DNA from: Spirochaetaceae bacterium
Lineage (GTDB): Bacteria > Spirochaetota > Spirochaetia > SZUA-6 > Bin103
DNA length: 17,297 nucleotides
Assembly (NCBI GenBank): GCA_026710565.1
Contig: JAPOQV010000454.1
Span: forward strand, 1-17,297
Reading direction: 5' to 3'
Shown here: positions 13,466 through 17,297 of the stretch, piece by piece
How the letters are laid out: the number at the start of each line of letters is the position of its first letter
How positions within the stretch are numbered: the stretch's first letter is position 1
Made by a program: the position numbers and the translations under genes
Notes under the pieces: model-generated
The model's database searches: none
Told to the model about the DNA's origin: nothing
What the model saw: only the letters and a program-made list of their open reading frames with translations

Positions 13466-14393
13466 GCCAGACGGTCTCGAACAGCCGCAGCAGGTTCGCG
13501 CCCATGATGCCGCGGACCTCCGCCTCGCCGTAACCGCGCCGCAGGAGGCCGTCGGTCAGGTTGGGCACCTCCTCCGGTCCGGCGATGCCTGGCGGAAAGA
13601 TCCAGGGAGGCGGCGTGTACGCCGCCGGGCTGAAGCGGCCGGAGTCCCAGCTCTCCTGCGGGATCGAGCAGAAGTCCAGCCCGAAGCCGACATGCTCGGC
13701 CCCCACCAGCGCGGCGATGTGGTCGATGTGGTCGAGCATCCGCTCCAGCGTCGGCTTCCGCCAGCGCACCATGCTCGGAAAGGCGGTGACGCCGATCACG
13801 CCGCCGCAACCGGCGATCGCCGCAACCGCCTCGTCACGCAGATTGCGCGGGTTACCGCAGACCGTGTCCGCGTTGCTGTGGCTGGCCACTATCGGCTCCG
13901 ACGATGCCGCCACGATCTCCATCGCGGTCCGGTGCCCTGCGTGCGACACGTCGAGCAGGATCCCCGCCTCGTTCGCCGCCTGGACTACCCGAACACCCGC
14001 ATCGCTCAGCCCCGCGTCCGCCGGCTCCAGGCAGCCATCGCCGAACGGACTGTGATCGTTGTAGGTGAGCTGGAGCATGCGGATGCCGAGCCGTTGCAGG
14101 TTCCACGCCTCGTCCGGATCGTCGGCCAGCTCCGGCGGCGGCTTCTGCGCGTGGAATATCACGCCGAGCCGTCCGTCCGCCTTGGCTTCGTGGACGTGCC
14201 GCGGCTCGGTCACGTGCAGCAGGGTGTGGTCGTCGCGGAAGCGCCTGAACCACGCCGGGAGCTGTGCCCGCACCGCGGTCGCCGCGAACGCGGTCGTGCC
14301 ACCGGCCCGGATGCGCTGCCAGTACGCGCCGCGATCGTCCGCTCGCGCCAGCACTTCGGCGCCGTTGATGACGATCAGGTCCCGGTTGTCCAT
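13461..14393 (-). CDS. peptidase M19 (renal dipeptidase-like) homologue lacking some metal ligands
   Basis: 310-residue TIM-barrel protein of the membrane dipeptidase (M19) family. Conserved parts: LQLTYNDHSPFGDGCLEP (107-124), DVSHAGHRT (H151), ASHSNA (H172), PRNL (R183) and GFGLDF (D240). The canonical N-terminal HxD zinc motif is absent (the start reads LIVINGAEVLARA), and the bridging-glutamate region reads VIFHAQ (78-83). It belongs to a subfamily with VINGxE and GxQN-like text, so a two-zinc dipeptidase activity should not be assumed. No signal or membrane segment is present. ATG at 14393 overlaps the end of the upstream acetyltransferase gene by 19 nt, implying co-transcription. It converges with the permease operon. 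A hydrolase of an unknown amide or lactam-like substrate is possible. Confidence 0.85.
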   Translation of the reverse strand: MDNRDLIVINGAEVLARADDRGAYWQRIRAGGTTAFAATAVRAQLPAWFRRFRDDHTLLHVTEPRHVHEAKADGRLGVIFHAQKPPPELADDPDEAWNLQRLGIRMLQLTYNDHSPFGDGCLEPADAGLSDAGVRVVQAANEAGILLDVSHAGHRTAMEIVAASSEPIVASHSNADTVCGNPRNLRDEAVAAIAGCGGVIGVTAFPSMVRWRKPTLERMLDHIDHIAALVGAEHVGFGLDFCSIPQESWDSGRFSPAAYTPPPWIFPPGIAGPEEVPNLTDGLLRRGYGEAEVRGIMGANLLRLFETVWR

Positions 14394-15100
14394 CGCGTCC
14401 CCGAGCCCCGCACCACGCCGAGCAGGGTGTCGACGTAGTCGCGGATCCCGAACAGCCGGCACCCGGCGTCGCCGACCAGCCCCCGGCGCACGCGGCCGGT
14501 GCGGTCCCACAGCGCCCCCAGGCGCGGCCGGTCGAGCCCCATGAACCGCGCTCGCGGATCGGATTGCCGCCGCTCCTCCCACCACATCGCCTCCACCACG
14601 TGCACGTAGGTCGACGAGTGGTAGTCCACGCCCAGCATCAGCAGGCGCCCGTCCCGGTCGCGGGCCCGGATCATGGGCGAGTGCGTCCCGTAGGTCCGGC
14701 CCCACGGCGGACGGTCCCAGGGGGACGGCAGCCCTTCGTCACGGCGGTGGCCGTCCACGAAGCTCGCAGCCTCCCTGCCCCGCGCGGCGACCGAGTGCGA
14801 GTAGTGGTCCGACCGGACCGTCCCCGGCATGCGGCGGAAGAACTCGGTGAGCCACCCCACCGAGGACGGCGCGGTCTCCGGGTCCCAGCTCGCCGCGCGC
14901 CAGTCGCGCCCTCCGTCCAGGTTGAAGGACGGCATCAGCAGCAGCCCGTCGCCGATCGCGTCCATCAGGGCATCGACGACCGACTGCGCGCCGCCGGCCA
15001 CCTCGCCCAGGCTCTTGAACGATGAGTGGACGAACAGCGTGTCGCCGTCGCGCACGCCGAGCGCGCGCAGGTCCCGGGTCAGAGAGGTTCGCGTGTGCAT
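14375..15100 (-). CDS. AAC(3)-fold N-acetyltransferase (YokD-like)
   Basis: 241-residue protein of the aminoglycoside N3-acetyltransferase family, which transfers acetyl from acetyl-CoA to an amine. Family blocks are GDTLFVHSSFKSLGEVAGGA (19-38), LLLMPSFNLDG (53-63), the PGTVRSDHYSHSVAARG block (92-108), and DYHSSTYVHVVE (159-170), with H99/H102, H167 and E170 at the expected polar positions. Many chromosomal homologues act on unknown amines, so antibiotic resistance is not implied. The ATG at 15100 has GGGAG 4 nt upstream (GGCGGGAGCGCC). It overlaps the M19 homologue by 19 nt; the pair may acetylate and hydrolyse the same compound (inference). Confidence 0.88.
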   Translation of the reverse strand: MHTRTSLTRDLRALGVRDGDTLFVHSSFKSLGEVAGGAQSVVDALMDAIGDGLLLMPSFNLDGGRDWRAASWDPETAPSSVGWLTEFFRRMPGTVRSDHYSHSVAARGREAASFVDGHRRDEGLPSPWDRPPWGRTYGTHSPMIRARDRDGRLLMLGVDYHSSTYVHVVEAMWWEERRQSDPRARFMGLDRPRLGALWDRTGRVRRGLVGDAGCRLFGIRDYVDTLLGVVRGSGTRWTTGT

Positions 15101-15203
15101 GGCGCTCCCGCCTCTTGCGTGAGGTACGACATTCCGCAGGTCGCCTTCTACTACTTCCACAGCCGGGCCGGCAACGTCCCGGGCGAGCGGCCTTGACCAG
15201 CGG

Positions 15204-15212
15204 TGGCATAAT
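15204..15212 (+). promoter_or_regulatory. possible extended -10 promoter of the sialidase-like gene
   Basis: TGGCATAAT is an extended -10 element (TGn plus CATAAT, 5 of 6 matches). It ends 8 nt before the ATG at 15221, so the transcript would be nearly leaderless. A TTGACC at 15193-15198 is only 8 nt upstream of CATAAT, too close to act as its -35. GGAG is 3 nt from the ATG, shorter than usual for a ribosome site. Confidence 0.45.
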
Positions 15213-15220
15213 CGGAGCCC

Positions 15221-16321
15221 ATGCAGCGACTCGACACCCAACACCTCTGGATCAGCGGCGAGGACGGCTACTTCCGCTACCGCATACCCGCTCTCACGGT
15301 AACCGCCGCCGGCACCGTGCTCGCGTTCTGCGAAGCCCGCAAGTACACCGGCGGGGACTCGGACCAGATCGACCTGCTGGTCCGGCGCAGCAGCGATCAC
15401 GGCAGGACCTTCGCCCCGCCACAGCTCGTGGCCACCGAGCCGGACTGGGTATGCGGCAATCCCGCGCCGGTGGTGGATCGCGATACCGGAAGCATCTGGC
15501 TGCCGTTCTGCAAGAACCGCCGCGACGGCGACGAGCGCATGATCTGCCACGGGCAGGCGCCGCGCACGGTCTGGGTCACCGCCAGCCACGACGACGGCGT
15601 CACCTGGGAGGAGCCGGTCGAGATTACGGCACAGGTCAAGCAGCCCGACTGGACCTGGTACGCCACCGGTCCCGGCCACGGCATTCAGCTCGCCTCCGGC
15701 CGCCTCCTGATCCCCTGCGACCACATCGTCGCCCGCCACTACGAGGCGCGCGATCCCTACCACTCCCACGTCATCTACTCCGACGACCACGGCGCTACCT
15801 GGACCATCGGCGGCAGCGCCGACGAGGGCACCAACGAGTCGATCGCGGTGCAGACCGAGGACGGCTGGCTGTGCCTCAACTGCCGCAACAAGAGCATCCT
15901 GCGCCATCCCGAAGGCGGCCAGCATCGTGCCGTGACGTGGAGCAACGACGGCGGCGAGACGTTCTCTCCGATCGTGCGCGACGTGGCGCTGCCCGAACCG
16001 ATCTGCCAGGCGAGCATGTGCCGCTACCCTGGCGCCGACGGACGCCAGCGGATCCTGTTCAGCAACCCCGCGGCGACCACCCGGCGCCGCATGACCGTGC
16101 GCCTCAGCTACGACGGGTGCCGCAGTTGGCCGCTGGCGCGGGTACTGCACGACGGCGCCGCGGCGTACTCCGATCTGTCCGTGACGGACGACGGGATGGT
16201 CTGCTGCCTGTACGAGAACGGTGCCGGCAACGACCCCTGCGCACGGCTGACCCTGTCGCGCTTCAACCTGGAGTGGCTCACCCACGGCGCGGATGTTGCC
16301 GGCAGCAGCAGCGATTCGTGA
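15221..16321 (+). CDS. sialidase-family (GH33/BNR-repeat) glycoside hydrolase, no signal peptide
   Basis: 366-residue six-bladed propeller of the exo-alpha-sialidase family, which releases terminal sialic acids. Visible: the RIP motif (FRYRIP, R21), EAR (R40), an acidic patch GGDSDQID (44-51) for the acid/base Asp, NES (E206), CR (R222), and the nucleophile tyrosine Y316 (AAYSDL). Asp-box repeats occur at SSDHGRTF (57-64), SHDDGVTW (122-129), SDDHGATW (187-194), SNDGGETF (241-248) and a degenerate SYDGCRSW (296-303). There is no signal peptide or membrane anchor, so it may act on imported oligosaccharides inside the cell, or on a non-sialic substrate. It has eight or more cysteines, unusual for a cytosolic propeller. 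It stands alone between the acetyltransferase pair and the solute-binding protein. Confidence 0.88.
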   Translation: MQRLDTQHLWISGEDGYFRYRIPALTVTAAGTVLAFCEARKYTGGDSDQIDLLVRRSSDHGRTFAPPQLVATEPDWVCGNPAPVVDRDTGSIWLPFCKNRRDGDERMICHGQAPRTVWVTASHDDGVTWEEPVEITAQVKQPDWTWYATGPGHGIQLASGRLLIPCDHIVARHYEARDPYHSHVIYSDDHGATWTIGGSADEGTNESIAVQTEDGWLCLNCRNKSILRHPEGGQHRAVTWSNDGGETFSPIVRDVALPEPICQASMCRYPGADGRQRILFSNPAATTRRRMTVRLSYDGCRSWPLARVLHDGAAAYSDLSVTDDGMVCCLYENGAGNDPCARLTLSRFNLEWLTHGADVAGSSSDS

Positions 16322-16400
16322 GCCTGGCGCGGCGTTGACGCCCCTTGGCCGGTCTGAGAAGGTGGCGCAGCTTCGCCGGACTACGGCGCCGGAGGTATCC

Positions 16401-17297
16401 ATGAAAACATCCCTGAAGAGACTGATTCTGCTGGCGGCGGCGCTGCCGCTGTTGGTCACGCTGGCACAGGCGGAGGACGACTGGTTCGTCGGATCGGGCG
16501 TGCCGGTGTCCTACAACTCGCCCGCCGAATTCGAGGCGGCCACCGGGCGCACGCTTGAGTATGGCGAGGCGCCGGTGCTTGCCGCGCTGGTGGCCTCAGG
16601 CGACCTGCCGCCGGTCGAGGACCGCCTGCCGAACGATCCGATCGTCATCGCGCCGGCCCACCAGATCGGTGTCTACGGCGGCACCCTGGTGATTCCCGGC
16701 GATCCCGGCTGGATCAACGACGAGTACATGCGTCAGTGGGGCCTGACCATACCGGTGAACGGCGAAACGCTGCTGCCCAACGTGTTCGCATCGTACGAGC
16801 CCAACGCGGATGCCTCGGTGTACACCATCCGCTTGCGGGACGGCCTGCGCTGGAGCGACGGCGAGGCGTTCGACACCGAGGACATCCAGTTCTGGTTCGA
16901 CCACGACGCCGCGGACACCGAGCTCAACCCGAACGGCGTCGGCAACCTCAAGGTCGGCGGGGTGATGGCCACCCTGAACGTGGTCGACGACGTCACCTTC
17001 CAGTTCGAGTTCGCCGGCCCCTACCCGAATCTGCCCAACAACATGATGCGCTGGTTCCCGGATTCATTTCTGCCCGAGCACTACATGGGCCAGTTCCATC
17101 CCGGCGTCGCCGGGCGGGACAAGGCGGAGAGCGCAGCCAAGGAGGCCGGCTTTACCACCTGGATGGCGTATTGGAAGGAGTACCTGATCTGGAGCAACTT
17201 CAACACCGACCTGCCGGTTATCCACCCGTGGAGGCTGAACAGCAAGAGCGACACGCTCGGCGTGTTCGAGCGCAACCCCTACTACTACAAGGTGGAC
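16401..17297 (+). CDS. family 5 (peptide/opine/nickel-type) ABC solute-binding protein, N-terminal part
   Basis: 299 residues are visible and the frame runs off the right edge. A Sec signal peptide is clear: basic MKTSLKRL, a hydrophobic core LILLAAALPLLVTL, and cleavage after AQA (residue 24). There is no lipobox cysteine, so it is probably a soluble periplasmic protein. The mature protein has the family 5 signature YTIRLRDGLRWSDGEAF with DIQFWFDHD (about 141-170). The extended N-terminal region (ALVASGDLPPVEDRLP, IGVYGGTL) marks a large subfamily of about 600 residues. It should deliver peptides or small oligomers to a Dpp/Opp-type importer, probably encoded downstream. ATG at 16401 has an excellent GGAGG 5 nt upstream. 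Family 5 proteins do not serve LplB/YtcP permeases, so it is unlikely to be their missing subunit. Confidence 0.93.
   Translation, partial: MKTSLKRLILLAAALPLLVTLAQAEDDWFVGSGVPVSYNSPAEFEAATGRTLEYGEAPVLAALVASGDLPPVEDRLPNDPIVIAPAHQIGVYGGTLVIPGDPGWINDEYMRQWGLTIPVNGETLLPNVFASYEPNADASVYTIRLRDGLRWSDGEAFDTEDIQFWFDHDAADTELNPNGVGNLKVGGVMATLNVVDDVTFQFEFAGPYPNLPNNMMRWFPDSFLPEHYMGQFHPGVAGRDKAESAAKEAGFTTWMAYWKEYLIWSNFNTDLPVIHPWRLNSKSDTLGVFERNPYYYKVD

Noticed and set aside
14375..15100. Antibiotic resistance gene
   Set aside because: AAC(3)-fold proteins include many with unknown substrates and nothing nearby suggests a resistance cassette.
15119..15196. A 25-residue plus-strand peptide starting with GTG before the sialidase
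   Set aside because: It reads rather protein-like (AFYYFHSR), but it is short, has no clear ribosome site, and could be chance or a remnant.
15193..15212. TTGACC plus CATAAT as a standard promoter
   Set aside because: The spacer is only 8 nt; an extended -10 reading is kept instead at low confidence.
16331..16345. GGCGTTGACGCC hairpin after the sialidase as a terminator, and TTGACG there as a -35 box
   Set aside because: The stem is tiny with no T run, and no -10 box lies at a proper distance.
14375..16459. A 694-codon minus-strand frame upstream of the acetyltransferase
   Set aside because: Only its last 241 codons look like a protein family; the rest is antisense to the sialidase gene and has no recognisable domain.

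Overview
This is a GC-rich (roughly two-thirds G+C by eye), gene-dense bacterial window with short intergenic gaps. It holds metabolic, transport and toxin-antitoxin genes, and no rRNA, tRNA, CRISPR array or insertion sequence was seen. The mix includes three phytanoyl-CoA dioxygenase-like (PhyH) proteins, paired LplB/YtcP-type permeases, PIN-domain toxins and a conserved 'AAA-like' ATPase. It fits an uncultured host- or sponge-associated bacterium, perhaps a high-GC spirochaete. That assignment rests on gene-family impressions and is weak.

Left block (1-3894, minus strand), in transcription order: a PurA-like ligase with an altered base-binding pocket, a DapA/NanA-superfamily aldolase that lacks DapA-specific residues, a PhyH oxygenase, and a P-loop ATPase that runs off the left edge. 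The last three are tightly packed. A vapBC (FitAB-like) toxin-antitoxin pair (4030-4703, plus strand) separates this block from the next. It has a textbook promoter whose -10 box lies inside an inverted repeat and which predicts a nearly leaderless mRNA.

Central block (4708-9274, minus strand) is the most interesting part. Five genes are joined by overlaps or gaps of 0-9 nt: a seven-bladed-propeller lactonase, a protein resembling the lyase half of peptide-amidating enzyme (PAL) with all its metal and catalytic positions conserved, a Gfo/Idh/MocA oxidoreductase, and two different PhyH Fe(II)/2-oxoglutarate oxygenases. A D-2-hydroxyacid dehydrogenase (glyoxylate/hydroxypyruvate reductase type) diverges from it. 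Together they suggest an oxidative dealkylation pathway: an oxygenase hydroxylates next to nitrogen, the PAL-like lyase splits the product, and the released 2-oxoacid is reduced. This is inference, but testable.

Right block (10416-17297): a second toxin-antitoxin operon (Phd-type antitoxin, PIN toxin with no ordinary start codon, DUF4019 protein) behind tandem palindromic operator-like sites. Next comes an LplB/YtcP-type permease pair with its own promoter but no adjacent binding protein or ATPase. A convergent minus-strand pair follows: an AAC(3)-fold acetyltransferase and an M19-type peptidase homologue that lacks several canonical metal ligands. The block ends with a sialidase-family protein without a signal peptide, and the N-terminal part of a secreted family 5 (peptide-type) solute-binding protein cut by the right edge.
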